The notes beneath the pieces were generated by a model. The model did no database searches and had not been told where the DNA came from. It worked only from the letters and a program-made list of their open reading frames with translations. Both the position numbers and the translations under genes were made by a program. Below, piece by piece: positions 1-11,200 of a DNA stretch of 64,000 nt (its first letter is position 1; the number at the start of each line of letters is the position of its first letter). This stretch comes from Synchiropus splendidus (lineage: Eukaryota; Chordata; Actinopteri; Syngnathiformes; Callionymidae): the NCBI RefSeq assembly GCF_027744825.2, contig NC_071334.1:459690-523689 (forward strand), written 5' to 3'.

Positions 1-1
1 G

Positions 2-228
2 ACGATATGACAACGAGTCACACGACGACTGGGACATCCACCTTCCAGCAGTCGTGTATGGCATTAACACAACTTCACAGGTCCGAGCAATCTTGTCTTT
101 AGGGTTTTTTTTATCTGAAGTGATCATAAATCATAATAATATCATCATAATAATGTCTTTGTCTTCAGGCCTCCACGAAGTACACTCCGTTTTTCCTCAT
201 GTTTCACCGACATCCTCGCTTTCCTGAA
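2..228 (+). pseudogene. GIN/Ty3-type integrase C-terminal fragment, spliced
   Basis: Two coding stretches (2-80 and 169-228) are separated by an 88-base intron with GT and AG ends. Joined, they read through the end of the integrase core, with the family-typical stretch around AVVYGINTTSQ followed by ASTKYTPFFLMFHRHPRFPEV-like sequence, which in relatives is the 'S.TKxTPFxLxxxRxP' segment after the catalytic glutamate. Such integrases occur in Ty3/Gypsy elements, in Ginger DNA transposons and in the domesticated GIN genes. Introns are usual in Ginger/GIN and unusual inside Gypsy pol, which favours a Ginger/GIN origin. The catalytic residues lie upstream of the window. A GT directly after the second segment could be a further splice donor, but I found no convincing next exon. 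Confidence 0.55.
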
Positions 229-1010
229 GTGAGATGGAGATTCATGGGAGGTTGGAGGTCCAGAGGAAGACATGGACACCACAGTTGATAAGATAAGACT
301 CCTGAATGAGAAGGTGTGTCCAATTCATGATACAAAGAATCTTGTTCATGAGAAACTAATCCCATTTTCACATGATAGGTCCTTCAAAATATTGAACTGG
401 CTCAGGAAAGACAGAAGAAAAAGTCTGTTTGAGTGTGCACAGTCAATGTTGGAGATGTTGTTCATTCAAGACGCTGCTCAGCCATATGTCATTTTTTAAA
501 ATTCAAATTCAAAAGTTACAGTGTATACATATTGATGTGTGATTTACTCAGGGGAAGGACGTTCATATTGTGGATATGTTTGTCGTGCCACCTGGGAGTT
601 GGATCATGTAGAGCCCTTAGTTGGTCTGATGGGGAGTGATTTCACTATTAAGACTGAATGTTTCCCACATGAAAATGGAATGACTGTCTTGTTTTTGTAA
701 TGCCAGGACAACATGAGATCAAAGGATGTCATTATGTTTCCAGCATGGAGTCGTCAACAGAACCAGTCAGACCACTACTTGCTATGTGTTGAGTGAAAAA
801 TCATTCATCAAATTCATTCAACTCCTGCAATGTTTATGAGCCTGTGTAACTGTTATATCCACATGTGTCCATTGCAGGTGTTACTGGCTAAAGAAAAAGA
901 GATGCTCTTCTTCCTCATGGTTTTGGAGATGAGTCATATAGAGCAATCTTTAGGTGGATATGAAACAATGTCCTCGTTGGTCCTGTCCTACAGCATCGTT
1001 GGGGAAATAA
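229..1010. other. No recognisable gene
   Basis: AT-rich sequence with small unsupported reading frames (for example 272-499 on +). It may contain later introns or exons of the integrase-like gene at 2-228, but nothing is recognisable. Confidence 0.5.
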
Positions 1011-3149
1011 GCCTTGTTCACTGGCTCATGGTTTGTATTGGAGCCTTGTTCACTGGCTCATGGTTTGTATTGGAGCCTTGTTCTGTGGCTCATGGTTTGT
1101 ATTGGAGCCTTGTTCACTGGCTCATGGTTTGTATTGGAGCCTTGTTCTGTGGCTCATGGTTTGTATTGGAGCCTTGTTCACTGGCTCATGGTTTGTATTG
1201 GAGCCTTGTTCACTGGCTCATGGTTTGTATTGGAGCCTTGTTCACTGGCTCATGGTTTGTATTGGAGCCTTGTTCACTGGCTCATGGTTTGTATTGGAGC
1301 CTTGTTCTGTGGCTCATGGTTTGTATTGGAGCCTTGTTCTGTGGCTCATGGTTTGTATTGGAGCCTTGTTCTGTGGCTCATGGTTTGTATTGGAGCCTTG
1401 TTCACTGGCTCATGGTTTGTATTGGAGCCTTGTTCTGTGGCTCATGGTTTGTATTGGAGCCTTGTTCACTGGCTCATGGTTTGTATTGGAGCCTTGTTCA
1501 CTGGCTCATGGTTTGTACTGGAGCCTTGTTCACTGGCTCATGGTTTGTATTGGAGCCTTGTTCACTGGCTCATGGTTTGTATTGGAGCCTTGTTCTGTGG
1601 CTCATGGTTTGTATTGGAGCCTTGTTCACTGGCTCATGGTTTGTATTGGAGCCTTGTTCACTGGCTCATGGTTTGTATTGGAGCCTTGTTCACTGGCTCA
1701 TGGTTTGTATTGGAGCCTTGTTCACTGGCTCATGGTTTGTATTGGAGCCTTGTTCACTGGCTCATGGTTTGTATTGGAGCCTTGTTCACTGGCTCATGGT
1801 TTGTATTGGAGCCTTGTTCACTGGCTCATGGTTTGTATTGGAGCCTTGTTCTGTGGCTCATGGTTTGTATTGGAGCCTTGTTCACTGGCTCATGGTTTGT
1901 ATTGGAGCCTTGTTCACTGGCTCATGGTTTGTATTGGAGCCTTGTTCTGTGGCTCATGGTTTGTATTGGAGCCTTGTTCTGTGGCTCATGGTTTGTATTG
2001 GAGCCTTGTTCTGTGGCTCATGGTTTGTATTGGAGCCTTGTTCACTGGCTCATGGTTTGTATTGGAGCCTTGTTCACTGGCTCATGGTTTGTATTGGAGC
2101 CTTGTTCTGTGGCTCATGGTTTGTATTGGAGCCTTGTTCTGTGGCTCATGGTTTGTATTGGAGCCTTGTTCTGTGGCTCATGGTTTGTATTGGAGCCTTG
2201 TTCACTGGCTCATGGTTTGTATTGGAGCCTTGTTCTGTGGCTCATGGTTTGTATTGGAGCCTTGTTCACTGGCTCATGGTTTGTATTGGAGCCTTGTTCT
2301 GTGGCTCATGGTTTGTATTGGAGCCTTGTTCACTGGCTCATGGTTTGTATTGGAGCCTTGTTCACTGGCTCATGGTTTGTATTGGAGCCTTGTTCTGTGG
2401 CTCATGGTTTGTATTGGAGCCTTGTTCACTGGCTCATGGTTTGTATTGGAGCCTTGTTCACTGGCTCATGGTTTGTATTGGAGCCTTGTTCACTGGCTCA
2501 TGGTTTGTATTGGAGCCTTGTTCACTGGCTCATGGTTTGTATTGGAGCCTTGTTCACTGGCTCATGGTTTGTATTGGAGCCTTGTTCACTGGCTCATGGT
2601 TTGTATTGGAGCCTTGTTCTGTGGCTCATGGTTTGTATTGGAGCCTTGTTCACTGGCTCATGGTTTGTATTGGAGCCTTGTTCACTGGCTCATGGTTTGT
2701 ATTGGAGCCTTGTTCACTGGCTCATGGTTTGTATTGGAGCCTTGTTCACTGGCTCATGGTTTGTATTGGAGCCTTGTTCACTGGCTCATGGTTTGTATTG
2801 GAGCCTTGTTCTGTGGCTCATGGTTTGTATTGGAGCCTTGTTCACTGGCTCATGGTTTGTATTGGAGCCTTGTTCACTGGCTCATGGTTTGTATTGGAGC
2901 CTTGTTCACTGGCTCATGGTTTGTATTGGAGCCTTGTTCTGTGGCTCATGGTTTGTATTGGAGCCTTGTTCTGTGGCTCATGGTTTGTATTGGAGCCTTG
3001 TTCTGTGGCTCATGGTTTGTATTGGAGCCTTGTTCACTGGCTCATGGTTTGTATTGGAGCCTTGTTCACTGGCTCATGGTTTGTATTGGAGCCTTGTTCT
3101 GTGGCTCATGGTTTGTATTGGAGCCTTGTTCACTGGCTCATGGTTTGTT
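1011..3149 (+). repeat. 32-bp minisatellite, 66 full units plus a partial
   Basis: A tandem array with an exact period of 32 bases: unit 1 begins at 1011 and unit 67 at 3123, with no insertion or deletion between. Nearly all variation is one four-base switch, TTCACTGG (44 units) versus TTCTGTGG (23 units), plus a single T-to-C change near 1517. The unit contains no stop in any forward frame, and 32 is not a multiple of 3. All three forward frames are therefore open for more than 2 kb and cycle through the same 32-residue peptide. These long frames are a by-product of the repeat, and I do not annotate a protein. Confidence 0.97.
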
Positions 3150-3725
3150 GTTGTTTTTCAAATAATTTGGTAAATTCGTGGTTATATGGGATGTAACTGT
3201 GCTCTCATTGTTCTTTCCTCGACGAATCGCCACATCACTTGATGCTGGACCATGGCGGGAGAAAACTGGCAGTGACTTTGATGTACACATCTCATTGTCA
3301 TAGCCAACTTCATTTATTTCAAAATCTAAATTGACGTGATGCTGTGTTTTTGAGGGCTTTCCTCAACACACCTCCTCCAACCACTGTGGAGTCATGATGC
3401 TGATGGTCAACATGTCCTTGCATATTTATCTCATCCATTCTCTCAATGTAAACAGCTGTTTTTATCTGACAGTACGCTCTCTGCATTTGCACCGACCGTC
3501 CATTTCACTTTTCTGAGGTGAGTTTAAATCATGTGTCAGTCAGCAAAACATGACCTTCTTCATTTGAATCCAATTTGAATGCGTCCTTCAGAGTGACACG
3601 GTGTCTGTCCACAAGTGGTGGTGTGTGCAGCTAATGGAGAGGTTCTCCATCGAAGGGTAAGGTAACATTTCAGTCAGTCATTTGACTTGTCCTGATCAAA
3701 TAATGAATGAATTGGATTATTCTAA
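3150..3725. other. No recognisable gene
   Basis: Single-copy-looking sequence between the minisatellite and the decayed coding module. No supported reading frame or repeat was seen. Confidence 0.5.
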
Positions 3726-4140
3726 AGGCCTGGTCAGCGATTTGCCTTCTGGACCCAGGAGGCTAAAGAACTGCTCCATGGTGGACTTGAGCCTCTTCTT
3801 CGGCTGAAGGGCCTGGAACAATCCACTTTTGGTTTTCCCTGCACTTGAATAACACCAGTACTAGCAATAGTATCTTGTGTTTTGGGGTGATGGCAATATG
3901 TGCTATTTGACCTTGCTGCAGGATCAGTCGACAAGCGTGCAGGATCTCTCCCTGGCTGTGCAGTGGAGAGATGAAAACCCAGGTGTCTTCAAGAGTCAGT
4001 GGAGGGAGGGTGCCCGCATTCCATGGTATGACAGAGCAGGAGCAGGAGGAGGCTGTGAGGCGTCTGCTGGAGGACAATGGAGATGGCACTGATGCCAGGG
4101 AGCCTTTCATGTTCGTTTGTGACCACATGGAAACCTTTAT
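3726..4140 (+). pseudogene. Decayed coding module, copy 1 of an unrecognised family
   Basis: I do not recognise the protein. Forward frames here read GQRFAFWTQEAKELL, then LAVQWRDENPGVF, then EQEEAVRRLLE with shifts between them. The minus strand at 59640-60050 gives matching pieces in the same order: GQRFAFWTPEAVDRR, LAVQWTHETPGIF and EQKEAVRRLLE. The shared order shows a common coding ancestor present twice in opposite orientation, either a gene family or a transposon-carried exon. Both copies contain frame breaks, so neither is a working gene. Confidence 0.5.
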
Positions 4141-4700
4141 GAATGAATGAATGTCGTGATCAGAGAGACCTGAGAGTGAATGTGTTGCAGATAATGGTGA
4201 GTAGATGAAGGTCTGTTTTGTCTGGTGAACTGTTCGGCCATTTGTTAATAATGGTGTGTTTTCATGTTTTGTATATGAAATAAGTTTAGTCATTTATAAA
4301 TAATGTTGGTGTGTTTTCATGTTTTGTTAATAAAATGTAATCCTCAGAAAAGTTGTGATTCAATGAAAAAGACGTTTGTCTCGTCAAATGAACCACTGAG
4401 ACCTCGTTGGCAAGATAGAAAACTGCGTGCAAATTGCACAGAAAGATCCAATTATTTCATCTGAAATCTGTGACAATCAGTGATGTTTGTAAAATGACCA
4501 CTAGGTGTCGATAGAGAAAAAGAAATAAACAAGAAGAAGGACTAACAGGCTGTAAGATGAACAAATAAACAAGGTGACCATCACAACAGTTTCCTTTGGA
4601 CCATTCATCAAACAAAACAAAATCTTGTTCAAATATCCCAATTGTTGAATACAAGTCAAATGTAGTGATTGATATAAAATAAGGTTAAACTACAGTTAAT
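4141..4700. other. No recognisable gene
   Basis: AT-rich spacer. An AATAAA near 4330 on + could be the polyadenylation signal of the decayed module upstream. No other feature seen. Confidence 0.4.
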
Positions 4701-4844
4701 GCGGGGGGCGCTCGTGAGCTCGACTATGTAGGACGTGTTTCATGGCGGTTCCTCGGGGATGAACAAAATATACGTTTAATAATACCTTGGAAGTGGAATT
4801 TTGGCTGTGCCTCAGTGTTGGGATTCTGTTTTTCAACACTCATC

Positions 4845-5678
4845 ATGTCAACGTCTCGGTCAGCTCGCCAAAAAACTGGTCAATCGCCTGAACCGGAGTC
4901 ACCGGAAAAGTTGGATGCTAATGCGGCTATGCTACCAAGCATAAAAACCACGATGGAAGATATGCGGTCCGAAATCATTTCCAAATTTGAAACCATCACT
5001 GTTAAAAGAGAAGTCAAGTCAGCGGTGAAATCTTTTGAGGAGAAGCTCATGACACAAAAGAGCACTGTCGACGAACTGGAGAGGTGTGCTAATGAGCGTG
5101 ATAACAAGCTGGCGGAGCTCCAGGCTCAGGTGACTTCATTGGCAGACAACGTCGAATCACTGAAAAAGACATGTGAGGACTTGGAGGCGCGCTCCAGGTG
5201 GAACAATATCAGACTCCTTGGATTGCCTGAAGGGACAGAAGGACCTCGCCCGACTGATTTCATCGCCAGTCTACTACAGGAGTTGCTTGGGCTGGAGACG
5301 GAGCCGCTTTCAGACCGGGCTCACCGCGCGTTGCGTGCCAAGCCGAAACATGACGAACCTCCTTATTGTTCGGATGAACCGATTCCAAGACAGGAATCTG
5401 ATTCTACAAGTGCGAGTGAAGCTTCACCTTTGATGTTCAGAGAGAAGAGGATCCATATTTTCCCGGACTTTACGTCGGCGGTGGCCAAGCAGCGTGCGGC
5501 TTTCAGTCCTGCGAAGCGTGAACTTCGTAGACATCCAGATATACGGTTTACATATTTACATATCACACGACCTGACGGTCGGGTGAAGAAGTTGGACAAC
5601 CCAAACTTTGCAATGGACTTCGTCAAGAGCAAACTTGGAACCAAATCCCCAGCGCCCAGCTCTCCAACTACACGTTAG
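4845..5678 (+). CDS. L1 ORF1-type RNA-binding protein
   Basis: 277 codons from the ATG at 4845; a GTG at 4815 is in frame but unlikely to be used. ORF1p of L1 elements forms trimers, coats the element RNA and acts as a nucleic acid chaperone. Visible here are a low-complexity basic N-terminus, a heptad-rich coiled-coil stretch at about residues 35-120, and then the family signature DLEARSRWNNIRLLGLPEG that opens the RRM-like domain, followed by a C-terminal domain ending near residue 277. The frame is fully open although the ORF2 downstream is broken and interrupted. The length is ordinary for fish L1 ORF1. Confidence 0.85.
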   Translation: MSTSRSARQKTGQSPEPESPEKLDANAAMLPSIKTTMEDMRSEIISKFETITVKREVKSAVKSFEEKLMTQKSTVDELERCANERDNKLAELQAQVTSLADNVESLKKTCEDLEARSRWNNIRLLGLPEGTEGPRPTDFIASLLQELLGLETEPLSDRAHRALRAKPKHDEPPYCSDEPIPRQESDSTSASEASPLMFREKRIHIFPDFTSAVAKQRAAFSPAKRELRRHPDIRFTYLHITRPDGRVKKLDNPNFAMDFVKSKLGTKSPAPSSPTTR

Positions 5679-6092
5679 CAACTGTTTCCAATTGCTATTT
5701 TTCTACAGATTGCTATAACAATAAGTTCCTGATAATTGAATTCGACACTTGACGTTTGTTTTCTTTTGTTATCATTTGGCACAGTTTCAATAGATCATAT
5801 TGGCGTCCACTGTACAGTTCGGGTTCTATGAGGTATTGTGGACATTTATTTCATCCCCAGGGTTCAGCAGAAGTAGGTTTTGATCCACTGATGAAGGTGT
5901 GTTGAGGTTTTGTTGGGTGGGTTCAGTGGGCACGTATCTTGGATGCTTCTGCCAGGGGAGGGGGGGGTGCAGGGGTTTGGTTGTGTGAGTTTGGTTCTCT
6001 TGTGTTGGGGTTAGGAAGGGTACATTTGACTTGGCTCGTTTTTGAACGTTGGGGCAAAATAGGAATATCATTGTTACAAATGTGGTTATTCC

Positions 6093-6884
6093 ATGAGCTC
6101 AGGTTGTGATATTAAGTTGACAAGTTTGAATTGCAGGGGCTTAAAGAACCCAATCAAACGTAGCAAAGTTTGACATTATTTACAGCATGTAAATGCCAAT
6201 ATTGTCTATTTGCAAGAAAGCCACCTGAGGGACTTGGATAAGGTCAAGTCGAGGAGAGGCTTTTCAAGTCGCGCTCGGGGTCTAGCAATAATGCTGCACA
6301 AGTCTCTTCACTTCATTCATTCCAAAACGATCACAGATCCCTCTGCTAGATATTTAATGGCTATTGAAATTGATATTGATATTGAAAATATGAAAGGATG
6401 ACGATAATTTTTTCATAATTTTTTTCACTATTGCCTGATCTTAACTCATTCAATTAGATTTCAGGAGGTGATTTTAACTGTTGGATCGATCCTCGTCTGG
6501 ATAGATCATCCAGTAGTCCACCTTCAATCTCTAAATCAGCCAAAATAATGAGCAGTTTCATGGAAGAATTTGGAATGATAGATCCTTGGCGCACTTTCAA
6601 TCCTTTAAAAAGACAGTTTTCTTTGTTTTCACCTGTCCATCATACATACACCCGAATAGATTGTTTCTTAGTCCATAAGCGTCTCTTAAATGTAATGTCA
6701 GAATGCAAATATGAACCAATAGTTCGATCAGATCATGCATGTTTATCCATGAATATATATGTTCAAAAATGCTGAGAGTACGCACCGCTTGGCGTTTAAA
6801 TCCTCAGCTGCTGCTAGAAAAAGAATTTGTTGAATTGATATCAAATCGCATAGATCTCTGTCTACAACTGAACAGGACCCCTTG
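6093..6884 (+). pseudogene. L1 ORF2 N-terminus (endonuclease part), broken
   Basis: Starting at ATG 6093, the frames read the start of an apurinic-type endonuclease (LNCRGLKNPIKRSK, then YLQESHL, then GGDFN near 6465, then HHTYTRIDCFL and IVRSDHACL near 6640-6740). These are the EEP endonuclease blocks of L1 ORF2. Several frameshifts separate the blocks and there is a deletion between 6400 and 6460, so it is dead. The frame after the endonuclease is interrupted by the Maverick at 6885. Confidence 0.8.
6879..6884. repeat. Left target-site duplication of the Maverick
   Basis: CCCTTG here corresponds to CCCTGG at 21365-21370, five of six bases. Six-base duplications are usual for Maverick/Polinton integration. 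Removing the element and one copy (keeping the right version) restores the LINE ORF2 frame across the junction, so the left copy carries the mutation. Confidence 0.8.
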
Positions 6885-7117
6885 AGAGAGAAGAAGGATA
6901 CACCAAAATGTCAAAACTGTTTGATTTATGGCCCTGGAGATAATAAAACACCTCCCCTTCCGGAGGTAATAAAACCACCCCTCCCCCCTTTTTATATAAA
7001 AAAGAAATTAAAATAATACCCCTCCCCCTTTTTTATATCAAAAGAAATTAAAATAATACCCCTCCCCTTTTTTATATAAAAAGAATTTTTTTTATATCAA
7101 CAGGGAATTAAACTAAT
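6885..7117 (+). repeat. Maverick left terminal inverted repeat
   Basis: Matches the complement of 21143-21364. The outer ~118 bases are identical; beyond that the match continues with small indels. The inner half contains a short internal repeat of CCCCTCCCC plus an AT-rich tract (TTTATATAAAAAGAAATTAAAATAAT), present about three times. Confidence 0.9.
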
Positions 7118-7590
7118 AAGCCTTCCCTCGAAGGTCAAGGTCAACCTGTGTGATGGGGGGGGGCGGAGGCCGCTACATCCTCGCAGCCGCAACAAACGGT
7201 TCGGTCTGGTAGGAGGTCAGATGGGGTCTGCTCGAGGGGAGGGGTTTGAGTGGCTCCGGAGGATTACCTTAAGAATGTGGGGGGGGGAGGAAGAAAAAAT
7301 AAGATATTGAAAATAAAACTTTAAAGTTTCAGCATTAGTCAATGTTCAAGCTGTTTCTGCATTGTAGACTAAATAATCTAAACGTGTTAGTAGCTACAAT
7401 ATTAATTCTGGTTTAAACGTTTTAGAAGTTATTTAACATCTTATGAAATATTTCTTAAAGATAAAACAGTAGAAAGAAAACACTTTTTTTTTTTTAGTCT
7501 TCACTAATAGTTCAAATGAAACAGCTACACAACTCATGCACCATTTTTTCAAAATGTGTTTAAAACAGATCATTTCTACTTGTAAAATAC

Positions 7591-7778
7591 CTTTAGTTTT
7601 TCAGAAAATAAGGTTGAGTGAACAAGGATAAAACAGTAGAAAGAAATAGCTGTAGTTTTCAGAAAATAAGGTTGAGAGAACAAGGATAAAACAAAAGAAA
7701 GAAATACCTTTAGTTTTCAGAAAATAAGGTTGAGTGAACAAGGATAAAACAGAAGAAAGAAATACCTGTAGTTTTCAG
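7591..7778 (+). repeat. ~58-bp tandem repeat, three copies
   Basis: The unit reads CCTTTAGTTTTCAGAAAATA, then GGTTGAGTGAACAAGGATAA, then about 18 A-rich bases, repeated three times with a few substitutions. Parts of the flanks (7461-7545 and 7745-7820) are also duplicated, sharing AGTTCAAATGA and ACAGCT segments. Confidence 0.8.
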
Positions 7779-8123
7779 CATTAGTTCAAATGACACAGCT
7801 GTCCAACTCGCATGAGTTTCTGTTGAATGAGTCTATTTCATTTTATGCCCTGTGTGAGTTTGAAACTGTGCATTTTTACTTACTCAGGAAATACTTTGAA
7901 AAAATGAGGTCAACAGAGGGGGGACAACAGTCATTCGGCCTGACTCTTTCTCAGACACTGAAACAGAGTCCGTGGTAACCGGTTAATTTGCTGAGGAGAT
8001 GTGAGTTCTTTCCTGGCCGGTTGGATCTTCAAAAGAGACAATCTGAAGACAGAGAGGTCTGTCTGAAGACAAAGCTCATTCGTCTATCTGAAGGCAAACC
8101 TCGCTGTTCAGACTGAGTGCACA

Positions 8124-8153
8124 CTCACACACACACACACTCTCTCTCTCACA

Positions 8154-8234
<81 letters not shown>

Positions 8235-8258
8235 ACACTCACACACACACACACACAC
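8124..8258 (+). repeat. (AC)n microsatellite
   Basis: Long CA/AC dinucleotide run with short CTCTCTC interruptions at its left side. Confidence 0.95.
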
Positions 8259-11200
8259 AGCTGTAGACCCCTCCTTTTCAAATTGCATCATTTGACAGTG
8301 GAAAAAGTTTACACCTCTGAGCTATCTAGCAAACGCTGAGCTCTTCCAACACTGTTTTATCCAAAATCAACAAGGTATCACCGAGGCCCTTCCCACGCTA
8401 AGGAGTATTCCGGTGACCCTGATCCAGACCATGCTTCACATCAGTTCAGGGGTGACCTTTGCTGCTGACCAGACCATCCAGAACTCCATCCAACTCCTTT
8501 TCAAACGGACTCCAATTGCGCTCTGGACGCCTGCTCCTCTGCACTCCGTAGCTGAATATATCTATATGGATACAGTATATCTGTGTGTCTACATGTACAA
8601 GTATCATATAAAACGTTAGGTCATGTTTATCACATCTCTTTTCATTCACAGACGTCGTCACCCATCTGCGTGACGTTCATTGAACACAGAGTGATACAGG
8701 TAAAAAGATTGATTCTTTTACAGTTCGTTGTTAATATCTCTATTATTTACTCCAACAGCATCCCTTCTATTTTCAGACATTGTTGAGTCAGCCAATAACT
8801 TTCTGGGGGCATAAGAAGGACCGCTGGAGCTGGAACAAACAGAGATTGGATTATTTTAAAGTTACATGATGCTGTTTCAAGTCAGACGATAAAATATAGA
8901 AACATTCTATTTTCATCTGTCGGTGCTTGACTGAGTCATGCTTTTCGAAAAAACATCTAGTCACACTAAAGGTAAAAAAAAAAAGACTTCACCACTTTTA
9001 GTTTGTACTGTGCCCTGTAATTTAGGGGTAAAAGAATCAAACATGCGAGCAGTAGAAAATGACTTCATCATCATCATCATCAGCCGTGACATTTAGATCA
9101 GACCAGACTGAGCAACACAACGTTTGAGCCTTCGAGAAGTTACGACTCAACACTGATACACACATACTGCACACAAGCACAAAATGGACCGCAACACAGA
9201 AAGTTCACACACACACACAGCGACACGCAACCACTGTGGCAAAGATGAGGGAAAGTGAGAATAAGTTCCCAGAACTGTTCTTCACTCTGCTTCTTTTCAA
9301 TCCCAGTATCATGCAAGATGAAATGACTGAATGTGTTCCTGCCATGTAACAATTGTGAAGCAATGTGACATAATAGCTCGACAAACGTCCTATAACTTGT
9401 CATGTGACACATCTACAATGCAGGAGGGACTGAACATTCATTTATACTTGATGCTGTCCCCAGTCAGACAAGTCCTGGAGAAATATCCAAAGTATGTCAA
9501 CCCTTCATTTGATTGTATTTTTGTTATTTGACTTATTTTTTTGCCTTACCAGTGGCTTAAATGTGTATATGACAAGCCGTGCTTTTCACTGATTTAAATG
9601 TGTCTTTATTCTGTATTTTCAGGTGAAAACAGCCAAATGCAGGAGCAGTACGGTGCAACATGTTCGTTTTGTAGTCTGCATTTTGTGTTGAGCATTTTTC
9701 AAAAAGTAACTTGTGACTATTCCAAACCAGGCAACTTGTGTAGAAAAAATGGAATGTTTTTAAAAGTTGCACCAAAGGATACAAATAAATATCCCAGTTG
9801 TTAGGTATTATCAGGATGAATCAACCAGTTATGCACGCATGACGCAATTACTCCAGCATCACATGTGGTATTTAGATCAGATCCACAGACGAACCTGCTT
9901 CTAGCTGAGCTGAAACGATGAATGTATGAATTGAGAATTATAAAAAAAAAGTAACCCGAGTCGAAATCGAAATGTGTTCAAATTAAATCTTTCCATTTTA
10001 AAAAAAACTGTGTTTGTATTGTTCATTTTCACAAAAGTTTAATGCTGAAGTAAAGCTTGTGAACAAATTCAGATATTGTATTTTCATATTTCTTCACAAG
10101 TTACAGGTGTATTCTCAGTTATTATTTATCAACTGTGTTTCAAAACAAACAACTGGCAATCATTAAACTGGTTGACATTGTGGGTTCGTGAACCTGTTTT
10201 GGTCTGGTCTGTTTTGTCTGTGTTCGCAAGTTACCATAACAGAATAGTTTTGGTAGGCGAGCTGTTCATGTTATAAAAGCTAATCGCAGCACTGAAGCCT
10301 GTAAGTACATTTGTCCTTTTCATTCAAACTTTTCTCCATCCATTAGAATCTCAAATATCTGTTTCACTGTGAAAAACTCGTGCATCAGATTTAAGACTTT
10401 CCATTCTCACGATAAGACAACAAGCCATTTGAGCATGTGCGAGCAGCAGGTTCCCAATCTTCTTCATCTTTTCATTCACCTGACACTGTCTGCTGACACC
10501 AATTGGACTAGTAATCCTGAACTGAAGCCTGACATTTTTGTACAACCCTCTACGATATGGTAAATAAATGAATATTATTAGAAATGTTATTAGAAACTAG
10601 ATATCGTTTATTTAAAACATCTTTTTTCATTTGTTCAGCCATTTTTCAAATTTGAAAAAAATAAAAGATGTATAACTTTTGAGATGTCAAGAACTTTTTA
10701 TTCTTCGCTACCAGTCACAACCCCCCGCTTTTTCATGAAATAGTATGAAATATCTTTTTTTTTTTTTTTTACAAGTAAAGCTTTTTACGACTCACTGTCA
10801 ATTCTAACTGACCAACAACAAATCACAGGGTTGACATTGTAGTTTCTGACATACTTTCAGTTGTTTCATTTCTAATCGTCCTCGACCTACATTTTCTTTA
10901 CATATCTTCAAGCTAAAGAGTATTTTATCTTTTATTTGTTTACATTCACAAGGCATTTTTTTTTTTTACGTTAGTCGTCTCTCAATGAGGCGCTGGATCC
11001 TGCAGAAGGCTTTTATTCCTTTTGATGAACTTGCATCTACCTATCCATCCATCAGTCAGTTAAGTTTTAAAGTCTAACTGCATCAGACGGAATATGCACA
11101 CAGAAAATATTAGAACAAATAAATACGAGAATATACTTCGAAGAACAACTCTGTTCATTGAGAAGGGAGAGAATAGAAACTCCATCGAAAGAACACCTGA

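Larger units (their letters stand above)
4701..6884 (+). mobile_element. L1-like LINE no. 1, 5' part
   Basis: A non-LTR retrotransposon of the L1 type, starting at a GC-rich segment near 4701 that resembles the start of the second LINE at 39070. It has ORF1 (4845-5678), a spacer, then ORF2 from about 6093. ORF2 is cut at 6884 by the Maverick and continues in the same sense at 21371. The 3' end, including the reverse transcriptase, is missing: the element stops at about 21965. Confidence 0.85.

Noticed and set aside
1011..3149. CRISPR-like array
   Set aside because: Units are contiguous without variable spacers, and the context is vertebrate.
830..3196. Three overlapping forward reading frames of 700-790 codons
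   Set aside because: They are created by the stop-free 32-bp minisatellite and repeat the same peptide in every frame; no other support for a protein.
8413..8619. Possible exon of a captured host gene in the Maverick
   Set aside because: An open stretch with splice-like borders, but no similarity that I can name and no consistent next exon.
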